Below the pieces are notes generated by a model. The model was not told the origin of the DNA, did no database searches, and saw only the letters and a list, made by a program, of their open reading frames with translations. A DNA stretch of 64,000 nucleotides from Streptomyces bacillaris (lineage in GTDB: Bacteria > Actinomycetota > Actinomycetes > Streptomycetales > Streptomycetaceae): positions 3,782,001-3,846,000 of the forward strand of contig NZ_CP029378.1 of assembly GCF_003268675.1 (NCBI RefSeq), read 5' to 3'. Made by a program: the position numbers and the translations under genes. Positions 17,563 through 24,860 of this stretch are shown here, piece after piece. Numbering within the stretch: position 1 is the first letter of the stretch; every line of letters begins with the position of its first letter.

Positions 17563-17590
17563 TGTGAGACGAGTGTGAGAAGTTGTGAGA
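17563..17590 (+). repeat. Integrase arm-type repeats, left end
   Basis: Three copies of TGTGAGA starting at 17563, 17574 and 17584, spaced 11 and 10 bases (one helical turn). Two more copies with the same 10-base spacing lie inside the right end. Position and phasing fit arm-type binding sites of a tyrosine integrase; binding itself is inferred. Confidence 0.6.
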
Positions 17591-17628
17591 CTTCCCGGGC
17601 GGTCAAGGGCCTCCTGGGAGGGCCGAGA

Positions 17629-17787
17629 TCACGGCACCGAGCTGTCCACGTCTAGAGCCCGGGCGATGCGGGCCGCCGCAGTCTCAGCCCTCATGGACTC
17701 GATCTGGCGCCGCAGACCCCGCCCCTGGCGGACGAGAAGGATGAGCCCCGCAGCGACGAGAAGCTCAAATGCCAGCAGCCTGTTCAT
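17629..17787 (-). CDS. Small membrane protein
   Basis: 52 residues from the ATG at 17787, which has GGAAGGG upstream. One TM helix (LLAFELLVAAGLILLV) then a basic, helical cytoplasmic tail. No family recognised. First gene of the prophage cargo region. Confidence 0.55.
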   Translation of the reverse strand: MNRLLAFELLVAAGLILLVRQGRGLRRQIESMRAETAAARIARALDVDSSVP

Positions 17788-17886
17788 GAAGTGCCCTTCC
17801 CCGTTGATCATCTAGTGCGGCGGCCCGGCAGACACCGTTGTCTGCCGGGCCGATCGTGCAGTTCCGTGCGTGTTACGCGCAGGACA

Positions 17887-18093
17887 TCAGCCCCAGCCGG
17901 GGTCGCCCATCGGTGAGGCGGGCGGCTCGGTGGGAGGCGGAGTAGGCGGTGCCGACCGGCCCCAGCCCGGGTCGTCTCCTGCCACGGCGACGCGGTCGGG
18001 CTGGGCTTCGATGACGGCGGGAGCCGCCAGGATCGGCAGAGCGACGAGCATGGCCACCGCCGCTGCCCGTCTGAGTGATCGTGCAGTCCGCAT
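17887..18093 (-). CDS. Small secreted Pro-rich peptide
   Basis: 68 residues with GGAGGGG upstream of the ATG. A clear signal peptide (RRAAAVAMLVALPILAAPA) is followed by a short mature part with two DPGWG repeats separated by a Pro/Thr-rich stretch. No Cys. Function unknown; probably exported in the lysogen. Confidence 0.6.
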   Translation of the reverse strand: MRTARSLRRAAAVAMLVALPILAAPAVIEAQPDRVAVAGDDPGWGRSAPPTPPPTEPPASPMGDPGWG

Positions 18094-18243
18094 ATGGGTC
18101 CCCTCCACAACGCGATTCGAACGCCTGTGTGGTTTGTGGCGTCACTGAATGTAGGTTCGCATGGTGATCCTGTGAAGGGAAGGGTTTAGGGTGTGCCAGA
18201 AACAGCAGGTGCGGTATCTAGTACAACTCTGAAGGAGCCCGGA

Positions 18244-19194
18244 ATGACTGGACTGCCCGACCTGCCGCTCTCCCCGGATGACCGTGAAACGTACCGTGCG
18301 GTCGCTACTGGCGGGGAGACCCCGGCAGGTCACGATGTCGGGCGTCTGGTGAGTCTGGGCCTGATCGCTCCCAATCCAGACCGCGACGGTCAGTACATCG
18401 CCCACGATCCGCGAGGGGCCGTCCAGCAGGCTCTGGCGCAGGTCCAGAAGACGATCACGCGCGCAGCCCAGTGCATGGCGGAGCTGCCAGCGATGGAGGG
18501 CCTGACGGCGGCGTACGACGCGCACCGCTGGTACAGCGGCCTCAGCGAGCTGCTCGAGACGCGAGACGAAATGAACGCGAGGATCGCCCAGGCGCTGCGG
18601 ACGGCGTCCTCGGAGATGTGGACGGCCCAGCCCGGTGCCCCCGTCGACCGCGACCCCGAGGTGCAGCGCGCCGGAATGGAACGGGTCCTGGACCTGCGGG
18701 GCCGCGGCATCTCCGTGCGGTCCCTCTACAACGTGGCCGTGCGGGACCATGCGACGACGGCAGGCCACCTGGCGGCGGCGGTGGAGGCCGGGGCGGAGAT
18801 CGCCACCCTGGAGGAGGCCTTCCCCCGTTTAGTCATCATCGACGGCCACCACCTGTTCATCGACAACTGCGTACCGGGCGGCCGGGACAAGGATGCGGGC
18901 TGGCACGTTACCGACCGGGCCACCGTGGCGTGGGCCCATACGGTCTACCAGCACATGTGGGCACGTGCCACGAGGTGGCAGGACGGGGATGTGTCCAGCG
19001 AGATGCTGACCGAGCGCCAGAAGGCGATCCTGCGGGCCCTCGAGGAGGGTGAGCCCCAGCACGGTGTGGGGCCGCGGCTCGGCTTGTCCGACCGGACGGT
19101 CACGAAGGAGATCGCGGCCGCGCGCGCTGCCGTGGGGGCGCAGACGGTGTATCAGCTGATGGCCTGGTGGGGGCGCCAGCAGGCGGAGGCGTAG
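18244..19194 (+). CDS. LuxR-type helix-turn-helix regulator
   Basis: 316 residues from the ATG at 18244 (GGAG upstream; a longer frame starts at 18193). The N-terminal ~70 residues resemble a TrmB-like winged helix, the middle holds a phospholipase-D-like or ligand region (LVIIDGHHLFIDNC), and the C-terminus is a LuxR/GerE helix-turn-helix (LTERQKAILRALEEG, LSDRTVTKEIAAARA). Likely a transcription regulator carried as lysogen cargo; the target is unknown. Confidence 0.75.
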   Translation: MTGLPDLPLSPDDRETYRAVATGGETPAGHDVGRLVSLGLIAPNPDRDGQYIAHDPRGAVQQALAQVQKTITRAAQCMAELPAMEGLTAAYDAHRWYSGLSELLETRDEMNARIAQALRTASSEMWTAQPGAPVDRDPEVQRAGMERVLDLRGRGISVRSLYNVAVRDHATTAGHLAAAVEAGAEIATLEEAFPRLVIIDGHHLFIDNCVPGGRDKDAGWHVTDRATVAWAHTVYQHMWARATRWQDGDVSSEMLTERQKAILRALEEGEPQHGVGPRLGLSDRTVTKEIAAARAAVGAQTVYQLMAWWGRQQAEA

Positions 19195-19401
19195 TCACTC
19201 CGCGAGCGCGGCGGCCACCTCTTCGGGGGTGGCCGCTCGTGCGTGGGCGGTGGGCACGGTCCACTCGGGTCCCGACGTGAGCGGTTCGAGGACTACCGCG
19301 CTCGCACTCGTCTCGACCAGGCGGCCGACGGCACCGGATCTGGTGTCCACCATCACGGGGTGGCTCGTCCGTGCTCGCCACTCGTCGCGATCCGGTGTCA
19401 T
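19195..19401 (-). CDS. Small conserved hypothetical protein
   Basis: 68 residues from the ATG at 19401 (GGAAGG upstream). Begins MTPDRDEWRARTSHPVMVD, then a compact beta-rich part (GAVGRLVETSASAVVLEP). Its stop immediately follows the LuxR gene stop on the opposite strand. Small proteins of this type are common beside Streptomyces regulators; function unknown. Confidence 0.55.
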   Translation of the reverse strand: MTPDRDEWRARTSHPVMVDTRSGAVGRLVETSASAVVLEPLTSGPEWTVPTAHARAATPEEVAAALAE

Positions 19402-19508
19402 GTGCGCCTTCCTGTCGTGCTGGTCGCGCTGAACGGCAGGGTGCTTGATCAGCAGATTTACGGTCAACCCTAAAGACAAGTGATCATGGGGCCCGGTGTG
19501 GTGGGCGG

Positions 19509-19748
19509 GTGTACCACGAGCCGCTGCCCCCCGAGCGCGTCCGGGCCCGGCGCCTGCAGATCGCTGACCAACTCCGAGCGACTCGCCTCCACGCGAACCT
19601 CACCCAGGAGACCGTCGCTATCCGGGCCGGCATCTCACTCGACACCTACAACCGGATCGAGCAGGGGCACAGCAACCCTCAACTGGAAACCTTGATCAAG
19701 ATCGCTGACGCCATCGGCGTTCCCCTGCAGGCGTTTGTGCGCGGGTAG
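19509..19748 (+). CDS. XRE-family helix-turn-helix protein
   Basis: 79 residues, GTG start. A complete Cro/C1 domain fills the protein: LRATRLHANLTQETVAIRAG, then LDTYNRIEQGHSNPQLETL. A minimal repressor-sized protein within the cargo region, separate from the lysogeny switch at 58.6 kb. Confidence 0.82.
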   Translation: MYHEPLPPERVRARRLQIADQLRATRLHANLTQETVAIRAGISLDTYNRIEQGHSNPQLETLIKIADAIGVPLQAFVRG

Positions 19749-19792
19749 GGTCCCGGACGTGCGCACGGCCGGGACCCGTGGGCTGGACCGGT

Positions 19793-20086
19793 CTACACCG
19801 GGGGCCGGCCGGGCGTCGGGGTCGGCGGCGGGTTCGGCAACGGCGGCCCGGGGTTGGGCGGCATCTTCGGGGAGCCGCTGCCGTGCTTGCCCATCTCGAT
19901 CCGCCGGGCGGACAGCCCGAAGATGCCGAGCGGCGGGAAGAGGTCGACGCGGCGCGGGCAGTTCCCCTCCGCGCACTCCTCGCACAGCAGGTCCCGGCCG
20001 ACCTCCGTGCTCCGGGCCGCGGTGACCGGCTTGGTCCAGCAGGCCTCGCAGGTACGGACGTCCGTCTCGGACAGAGTGATCGTCAT
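19793..20086 (-). CDS. Small Cys-rich protein with Pro-rich tail
   Basis: 97 residues. Two CxxC motifs (CEACWTKP and CEECAEGNC) could bind one zinc; the last 25 residues are almost all Pro/Gly/Thr. Family not recognised. Confidence 0.5.
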   Translation of the reverse strand: MTITLSETDVRTCEACWTKPVTAARSTEVGRDLLCEECAEGNCPRRVDLFPPLGIFGLSARRIEMGKHGSGSPKMPPNPGPPLPNPPPTPTPGRPPV

Positions 20087-20165
20087 CGGCGCCGCCCGGG
20101 GGGTGTGCCGGGGCGGGTGTGGGTACGCATGGTGGTGCCTCCGTCCTGATGGGTGGGTGGTGACC

Positions 20166-20205
20166 CGCCCGGCCGCAGTCCTTCCAGGGGTTGCGCGGCC
20201 GGGCG
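20166..20205. terminator. Strong hairpin
   Basis: Perfect 11-bp arms (CGCCCGGCCGC / GCGGCCGGGCG) with an 18-base loop, in the gap between two minus-strand small genes. Likely a terminator of the regulator-linked small-gene operon. Confidence 0.55.
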
Positions 20206-20221
20206 GAAGTCTGCGAGAGGG

Positions 20222-20392
20222 TCAGGCGACCGCGTACGGACGGGGCAGCCCGCCGCGCCGGCGCTCTCTGTCCGCGCACGCCGCGCAGAGGTGCTCCCAG
20301 ACCGCGCCCGTGAAGCGGGCCGCAGCGACCGGGGGTCGACTGCAGAACTGGCAGCCGAGATCAGGGTCCGGCTCGGCAAAGTCGATGATCAT
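20222..20392 (-). CDS. Small zinc-finger-like protein
   Basis: 56 residues. Two CxxC pairs (GCQFCSRPP and HLCAACADRE) fit a single treble-clef or ribbon zinc site. The ATG overlaps the upstream gene stop (ATGA), so it is coupled to it. Confidence 0.55.
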   Translation of the reverse strand: MIIDFAEPDPDLGCQFCSRPPVAAARFTGAVWEHLCAACADRERRRGGLPRPYAVA

Positions 20393-20529
20393 CGGCGCGT
20401 CTCCCGCCAGGCGCGGCCGAGCCGTGCGGCCGTCGGGCAGGCAACTCCCGCCCGGCAGGTCGCGCAGGTGGTGGTGTGCCCTATCAACGCCTTGTACGCC
20501 GCGTCGTCCGGCGTCGTCCGCGCCGTCAC
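20389..20529 (-). CDS. Very small Cys-containing protein
   Basis: 46 residues, GTG start overlapping the upstream stop (GTGA) and stop overlapping the downstream ATG. Holds HTTTCATCRAGVACP, a three-Cys cluster with a His, typical of tiny Streptomyces zinc-binding proteins. Coupling on both sides supports real translation. Confidence 0.5.
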   Translation of the reverse strand: MTARTTPDDAAYKALIGHTTTCATCRAGVACPTAARLGRAWRETRR

Positions 20530-20945
20530 GAGACGGCCTCGGACCGGCGGGTGAGCGCGGTGCGCAGGGCCTGCGGGTCGACCAGGAGACCGCTGCCGTC
20601 CGGCGGGCTGACCCAGTAGACGCCCGGGGGCTCGAGCCGGTCAGGGGCCGGGGTGCCCAGCCAGCAGGCCAAGCCCAGCATCTCGGAGTGCGGGCAGTCC
20701 CACGCCCGGCCCGCGCTGACGGGGACCAGGAAGTAAACGACCCGGCCGCTCGGGTCGTGGATGACGGGCCCGGTGATCTCGGCGGCGGCCGCCAGGCCCT
20801 CGTGCTCACGCGTCTTCACGGCGCACCAGCGGATGCCGAGCGGGAGGAGGACGAGGCCGACGGACTGTAACCAGCGGTTGGCGTGGCTGCGGTCCGGATC
20901 GGCTCGGGCGAGCCATTCCGCCGCGGCGTCGGATGCTGCTGGCAT
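20526..20945 (-). CDS. Conserved hypothetical protein linked to an XRE regulator
   Basis: 139 residues from the ATG at 20945, whose GAGGGG ribosome site lies inside a hairpin arm. Soluble alpha/beta protein (LVLLPLGIRWCAVKTREHE, GPVIHDPSGRVVYFLVP, GVYWVSPPDG). In Streptomyces such proteins accompany XRE regulators of the kind encoded just upstream; the molecular role is unknown. It starts a coupled three-gene run ending at 20222. Confidence 0.65.
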   Translation of the reverse strand: MPAASDAAAEWLARADPDRSHANRWLQSVGLVLLPLGIRWCAVKTREHEGLAAAAEITGPVIHDPSGRVVYFLVPVSAGRAWDCPHSEMLGLACWLGTPAPDRLEPPGVYWVSPPDGSGLLVDPQALRTALTRRSEAVS

Positions 20946-20950
20946 GAGTA

Positions 20951-20981
20951 ATCCCCTCACACGGTGGGCGTGTGAGGGGAT
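20951..20981 (-). promoter_or_regulatory. Ribosome-site-sequestering hairpin
   Basis: Perfect 12-bp inverted repeat (ATCCCCTCACAC / GTGTGAGGGGAT) with a 7-base loop, ending five bases before the ATG at 20945. On the mRNA the downstream arm contains the GAGGGG ribosome site, so folding would hide it. It could equally be a DNA operator for the XRE regulator. Confidence 0.6.
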
Positions 20982-20984
20982 GAT

Positions 20985-21024
20985 TGCTCACGGTAATGTG
21001 GGCTGCGCCCACACTTTGTGAGCA
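20985..21024 (-). promoter_or_regulatory. Nested hairpin in the same leader
   Basis: Outer arms TGCTCAC / GTGAGCA enclose inner arms TGTGGGC / GCCCACA with a 3-base loop. Together with the hairpin at 20951-20981 it fills nearly the whole gap between the XRE regulator stop and the next start. Confidence 0.55.
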
Positions 21025-21054
21025 TGAATTTCGCCCGACCCGCTTGACAGGTCG

Positions 21055-22281
21055 TCAGACTCCAGCCCACCGGGCGAAGGCTGCCACCGAATCGTCCGAG
21101 TGCCGGTCCAGCCGCACCAGTGCGGCGGCCGTGGTCCGCGTGGTCGGGTGGAACCGGGTATGCACCGGGGAGATACCCCGGGCGGTCGCCAGGTCCGCGA
21201 ACGCCCCGCCCCGGTCCCCCTCGGCCAGGCGCGCGGCCGCGACGTCGATGTGGTGGTGGCTCGCCCGCTCCTTCGCAAGGTCGCGCGGCAGCTCCCACTC
21301 CGTACGGTCCTGCTCCGCCCCCCACTCCCGCAGCCTCGCCACCGCCTGCTCCGTGTCCCCGGCGTCGATCAACGCGGCGACCTCGTGGATCCGCACGTTC
21401 GTCGGACCGAACGACATCTCGTACGCCGTGCTGTCTGCGCCCAGGATGCCGGCGGCCGCGCGGGCCTCCGCGAGCCGCTGCGTCGCCTGATCGGGCCGAC
21501 CGTCCCGGGCCTCGAGGATCGCCAGCTTGAGCAGGATCGCGCCCTGCACGGCCAGCTGGGCGGTGCTCAGCGAGGCCTCGGGGGCCAAGCGCTCCACTTC
21601 CTGCTCCAGGTCCTCGAGGAGGCGGCGCGCCGACCCGTACGCGCCCATGCGGATCATCGCCCCGGACCGGAGGTAGGCGGCGGTGACCTGCATCAGCGGA
21701 TCCCCCGACCGGTCGGCCGCCCAGTGCACCCGCTCCACCGCCGTCAGCGACAGGTCGTGATACCCCAGCTTGTGAGCGAGGCTGTTCGTGGCCCGATAGG
21801 CACGGGCCAGCCACCAGAACGCCCGCTGCTGCTCCTCGCCGCGCGCGGTGTGGGCGACGTGGGTCAGCTCGGCCAGGAGGCCGGGGAGGAGCGGGCCCAT
21901 GCTGACGTACTGGCCGTCCTGCCGCATCTGCGTGACGTGGTCCATCTCGGCGGCCAGGACGGCGAGCGGGCGCGGTGCTACCGGCAGGTCGTCGGGGTTG
22001 TCGTACGTGAGGAGTATGCGGCGCAGCTCGGGAATGACGGCCTGGACCTGGTCCTCGCGTTCCGAGCCGTTGATGAAGGGCTGGCCGGTGAGACGGTCCG
22101 GCCCGACGCTGAGCGCCTTGGCGATGCGGGCGATGAGCCCGGAGGACGGGTTCCGGGTCCCGGCCTCGATCTTCTGCAGCAGGCTCGGTGAGATGGTGAC
22201 GCGTTCGGCCAGCCTGCGGACGGTGAGCTGCCGTATCTTGCGCACTTCGCGGATGCGCTGGCCGACGTGGTGTGTGGTCAT
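21055..22281 (-). CDS. XRE regulator with TPR-like C-terminal domain
   Basis: 408 residues. N-terminal Cro/C1 domain (IREVRKIRQLTVRRLAERV, then SPSLLQKIEAGTRNPSS) is followed by ~330 helical residues that read as degenerate tetratricopeptide repeats (AYRATNSLAHKLGYHDLSL, AAYLRSGAMIRMGAYGSARR, LAILEARDGRPDQATQRLAEA). This is the common Streptomyces XRE-TPR architecture, which often responds to small peptides or signals. Divergent from the small gene at 22388. Confidence 0.85.
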   Translation of the reverse strand: MTTHHVGQRIREVRKIRQLTVRRLAERVTISPSLLQKIEAGTRNPSSGLIARIAKALSVGPDRLTGQPFINGSEREDQVQAVIPELRRILLTYDNPDDLPVAPRPLAVLAAEMDHVTQMRQDGQYVSMGPLLPGLLAELTHVAHTARGEEQQRAFWWLARAYRATNSLAHKLGYHDLSLTAVERVHWAADRSGDPLMQVTAAYLRSGAMIRMGAYGSARRLLEDLEQEVERLAPEASLSTAQLAVQGAILLKLAILEARDGRPDQATQRLAEARAAAGILGADSTAYEMSFGPTNVRIHEVAALIDAGDTEQAVARLREWGAEQDRTEWELPRDLAKERASHHHIDVAAARLAEGDRGGAFADLATARGISPVHTRFHPTTRTTAAALVRLDRHSDDSVAAFARWAGV

Positions 22282-22387
22282 GCCCTGCCCCCTGTACGTC
22301 TGTCCGGGCTGCCAGAGTACGAGAGCAGGCGGGCGTGGCGGCGTCCCGTACGTAAACTCTCCGCCCCAGAGACGTACGATTCCGGCC

Positions 22388-22600
22388 ATGGCTGACATCG
22401 ACATCCCCGAGCACATCCTCGCCCTGGAGTCCGCTGCGTGGGCGGAGCAGCAGGCGGGCGCCCTGACGGTGGCGACGGCGGACGCGGTGCAGGCCGCGTA
22501 CCGGGAGCACGCCGCAGCCACCGAGGGGCTGTCCCGGCTGGAGCTGGAGATGGCCACCAAGCGGGCCGTACGGCACCCGGCCGACACTGCCGGGGCATGA
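22388..22600 (+). CDS. Small acidic helical protein
   Basis: 70 residues, ATG at 22388. Predicted all-helical (ILALESAAWAEQQAGALTV). Divergent from the XRE-TPR regulator across a ~105-base gap with GTACGT elements, so it is a plausible target of that regulator. Function unknown. Confidence 0.55.
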   Translation: MADIDIPEHILALESAAWAEQQAGALTVATADAVQAAYREHAAATEGLSRLELEMATKRAVRHPADTAGA

Positions 22601-22605
22601 CGAAG

Positions 22606-22633
22606 AGCCCCCACCGCCGTGGCGGTGGGGGCT
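22606..22633. terminator. Bidirectional terminator hairpin
   Basis: 13-bp perfect stem (AGCCCCCACCGCC / GGCGGTGGGGGCT) between two converging genes. It separates the plus-strand cargo gene from the end of the late phage operon. Confidence 0.75.
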
Positions 22634-22636
22634 TGG

Positions 22637-23353
22637 TCAGGGGTACTGGCGGCGGGTGGGGTCCAGGCCTGCGGCGAGCGGCCCGGGCGTACCGGTGGGG
22701 TCCGGGGACGGCGCCCCCGTACGTCGGCACACCAGAGCATCCGGATCGCCCGGCGGCGGCTGGAGGGTGTACCCGGTGGGACAGGTCTGGCCGTCACGGC
22801 CAGGAGCACCGTCCTTCCCCGCGGCCCCGTCCTTCCCCGCCGGACCCTGCGGACCGGCAGGACCAGCCGGTCCGGCCGGTCCAGCCGGGCCGACGGGGCC
22901 GGGCACGACGGAGTCCGCCCCGTCCCGCCCCGGCGTACCGGCCACCCCGGACGGACCCGACGGGCCCGGGACCGGCGTTGCCGGCGCCCCGTCCCGCCCG
23001 GGCTCCCCGGCCGGACCCCGCTCACCCCGCACCCCCTCCGGCCCCGGCGGCCCCGGGATCGGCACCGGTACCTCCGCCCTTGCGGGCAGGTCGTCGATCT
23101 GCTGGGCCGGGTCCGGCGCAGCCGGTGTTCCCCCGCCCGCGGTGATCTGTGCCCGCAGCGCGCGGACGTCCCCGGCCAGCGTGCTGACCGCGTCCCCCCG
23201 CCGGTCCGCCTCGGTCGCCAGCACCCCCGCCCGCTCCTCCGCCCGGTGGATCTGGAGGAAGGCGAGCGCCAACCCTCCGCCGAGGGCCAGGAGCGCGGCC
23301 ACCACCCACAGCCAGGCCCGCCGCTGGTAGAGGATCTGCTGCGTACGCGTCAC
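22637..23353 (-). CDS. Membrane-anchored coiled-coil and collagen-like protein
   Basis: 238 residues, GTG start overlapping the upstream stop. N-terminal TM helix (WLWVVAALLALGGGLALAFL), short coiled coil (~40-70), Pro-rich linker, then about 28 Gly-X-Y triplets (~98-190), and a C-terminal tail with two Cys and a Pro-rich end. A triple-helical rod anchored in the host membrane, last gene of the lysis cluster. A spanin-like or rod function is possible but unproven. Confidence 0.72.
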   Translation of the reverse strand: MTRTQQILYQRRAWLWVVAALLALGGGLALAFLQIHRAEERAGVLATEADRRGDAVSTLAGDVRALRAQITAGGGTPAAPDPAQQIDDLPARAEVPVPIPGPPGPEGVRGERGPAGEPGRDGAPATPVPGPSGPSGVAGTPGRDGADSVVPGPVGPAGPAGPAGPAGPQGPAGKDGAAGKDGAPGRDGQTCPTGYTLQPPPGDPDALVCRRTGAPSPDPTGTPGPLAAGLDPTRRQYP

Positions 23354-23616
23354 GGCTCCCCTCCCCGCGAGGCCAGGAGGAGCCGCAGCCGAGCGGACTC
23401 CGCCCGCTCGGCGGCCAGCTCCGCCCGTACCGTAGCCAGCTCCGTACGCAGCTCGGCGCGCTCCTCCTGCAACTGGTCCGTCAAGGTGCTGAATCCGCTC
23501 ACCACTCCGCCCTCCCGGGCCGCTCGCGTGGCGCCCCTGGATCCGTAGATGGCGGCTGCGGCTGCCACCGGCGAGGCCAGCAGTGCACCCAGCGCGGTGA
23601 GCATCGCAGCGTCCAC
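23350..23616 (-). CDS. Small membrane protein with coiled coil
   Basis: 88 residues from the GTG at 23616 (GGAGG with 6-base spacing). An N-terminal hydrophobic helix (LTALGALLASPVAAAAAIYG) is followed by a heptad-rich coiled coil (ELRTELATVRAELAAERAES). Stop overlaps the next GTG (GTGA). Could be part of the lysis or envelope-disruption module. Confidence 0.6.
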   Translation of the reverse strand: MDAAMLTALGALLASPVAAAAAIYGSRGATRAAREGGVVSGFSTLTDQLQEERAELRTELATVRAELAAERAESARLRLLLASRGGEP

Positions 23617-23646
23617 TACGGACCTCCAGCGCACGAGACGGTCAGA

Positions 23647-23880
23647 TCAGGCACCCATCGGCGGGGTCGCCGGGTCCTTGGTAGCCGGCAGCGTGGACGC
23701 CGTACCGGCGCGGCCCACCAGCCGCCCCGCCACCCAGCTCTTCGCAGAGGCGAGGACCAGGGCGATCGGCGCCGCCCACCACACGGGTATGTCCGCGACC
23801 CCCACGGCAGCCACGCCCAGGGCGGCCTGCGCCCCGGTCCACGCGGAGCGCTCCGCGATGTCGAGTACGAGTCTCTGCAT
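23647..23880 (-). CDS. Holin
   Basis: 77 residues with two short hydrophobic stretches (GAQAALGVAAVGVADIPVW and WAAPIALVLASAKSWVAG), fitting the r1t-type phage holins of actinobacterial phages. It follows the amidase by 12 bases, the usual order for a lysis cassette. Confidence 0.72.
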   Translation of the reverse strand: MQRLVLDIAERSAWTGAQAALGVAAVGVADIPVWWAAPIALVLASAKSWVAGRLVGRAGTASTLPATKDPATPPMGA

Positions 23881-23892
23881 GATCGATTCTCC

Positions 23893-24792
23893 TTAGGTGT
23901 TGGGGACTTGGAGTCGGTCCCAGCTGGTCTTGCCGGGGATGCCGTCGGCGTCGGTGCCGGTGTAGCCGAGCTTGCGCTGCCAGGCCGCGTACGACTTCCG
24001 GTCGGTCTCCGACCACCGTGGGCCCGGGCCGACGGTGTACCGGCTGCATCCCTCGGCCACCAGGCGCTTCCCCATCGCGGTGATGACCGGGCTGTTGCGA
24101 CCCACCCGGAAGAACGAGGCACCCGGGTACGGCTCGTACTTCGGCTGCTTCGGCTTCGGCTTCGGTGCGGGCTTGGCGGCCGCGGGCGGGACCGGTGCGG
24201 TGCCGAGCCGCGTCCCGATCCGGCTCCGCATGGACGGCATGGTGAAGCCGCGCGGGTCGATCTTCCCGGGCTGCCATTCCAGGTGCCCGATCACGGAGCG
24301 CTCGTTCCACCCGTGGGCCCGGCAGACGGCGGCCGACGCGCGCTCGATCGCCTCGAGCTGGACGGCGGGCCACGGGTCCTTCCCGTCCCCGAGGTTGACC
24401 GCCTCGAAGCCGTAGAAGTACCGGTTGCCGTCAGTGTTCGCCTCGTTGTCCGGCGGCAGGACCTCGCGCTCCGCGATGACCGCCTGGAGCACGTCGTCGT
24501 CCCCGGCCCCGGCGTGGTTCGCGCGCCCATTCCCCACGAGATGGACGGTGCCGTCCTTGGCGATGACCCCGTGGCACAGCGGCCCCGGCAGAGCCGAGTG
24601 GCCGTTGAAGCAGAGGTTCACCGAGGCGGCGGTGCCCGAGGTGACGGTGTGGTGGATCATCACGCCATGCACCGGGCCCCACGGCCCCTTGTGATTGCGG
24701 TTGTTGGTGCGCCACCCCGGGTGCTCGACGACGGTGACGCCTTCGTCGCGGAGCGCCTTGAGTAGTTGGTCGGCGGTGAGTGGTGTGGCCAT
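23893..24792 (-). CDS. Endolysin: N-acetylmuramoyl-L-alanine amidase with peptidoglycan-binding domain
   Basis: 299 residues. Amidase_2 domain with zinc-site residues in VMIHHTVTS, ANHAGAG and IGHLEWQPGKIDP. A Lys/Pro-rich linker (~200-225) leads to a C-terminal peptidoglycan-binding domain (ETDRKSYAAWQRKLGYTG, DADGIPGKTSWDRLQ). It cleaves the amide bond between muramic acid and the stem peptide at the end of the lytic cycle. The holin lies directly downstream. Confidence 0.92.
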   Translation of the reverse strand: MATPLTADQLLKALRDEGVTVVEHPGWRTNNRNHKGPWGPVHGVMIHHTVTSGTAASVNLCFNGHSALPGPLCHGVIAKDGTVHLVGNGRANHAGAGDDDVLQAVIAEREVLPPDNEANTDGNRYFYGFEAVNLGDGKDPWPAVQLEAIERASAAVCRAHGWNERSVIGHLEWQPGKIDPRGFTMPSMRSRIGTRLGTAPVPPAAAKPAPKPKPKQPKYEPYPGASFFRVGRNSPVITAMGKRLVAEGCSRYTVGPGPRWSETDRKSYAAWQRKLGYTGTDADGIPGKTSWDRLQVPNT

Positions 24793-24815
24793 GGGTGCCC
24801 TCCGGGCATGGAAAG

Positions 24816-24840
24816 GCCCCGGGCCGGGCGGCTCCGGGGC
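24816..24840 (-). terminator. GC hairpin before the lysis cassette
   Basis: Arms GCCCCGG / CCGGGGC in the 68-base gap between the tail fibre gene and the amidase. May partly separate structural from lysis transcription. Confidence 0.4.
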
Positions 24841-24860
24841 GGGGCGGGAAGTGGGGTGGG

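Noticed and set aside
22690..23030. A CRISPR-like or tandem-repeat array (regular GGnCCn pattern)
   Set aside because: The periodicity is codon-level Gly-X-Y repetition within the collagen-like gene; no spacer/repeat structure.
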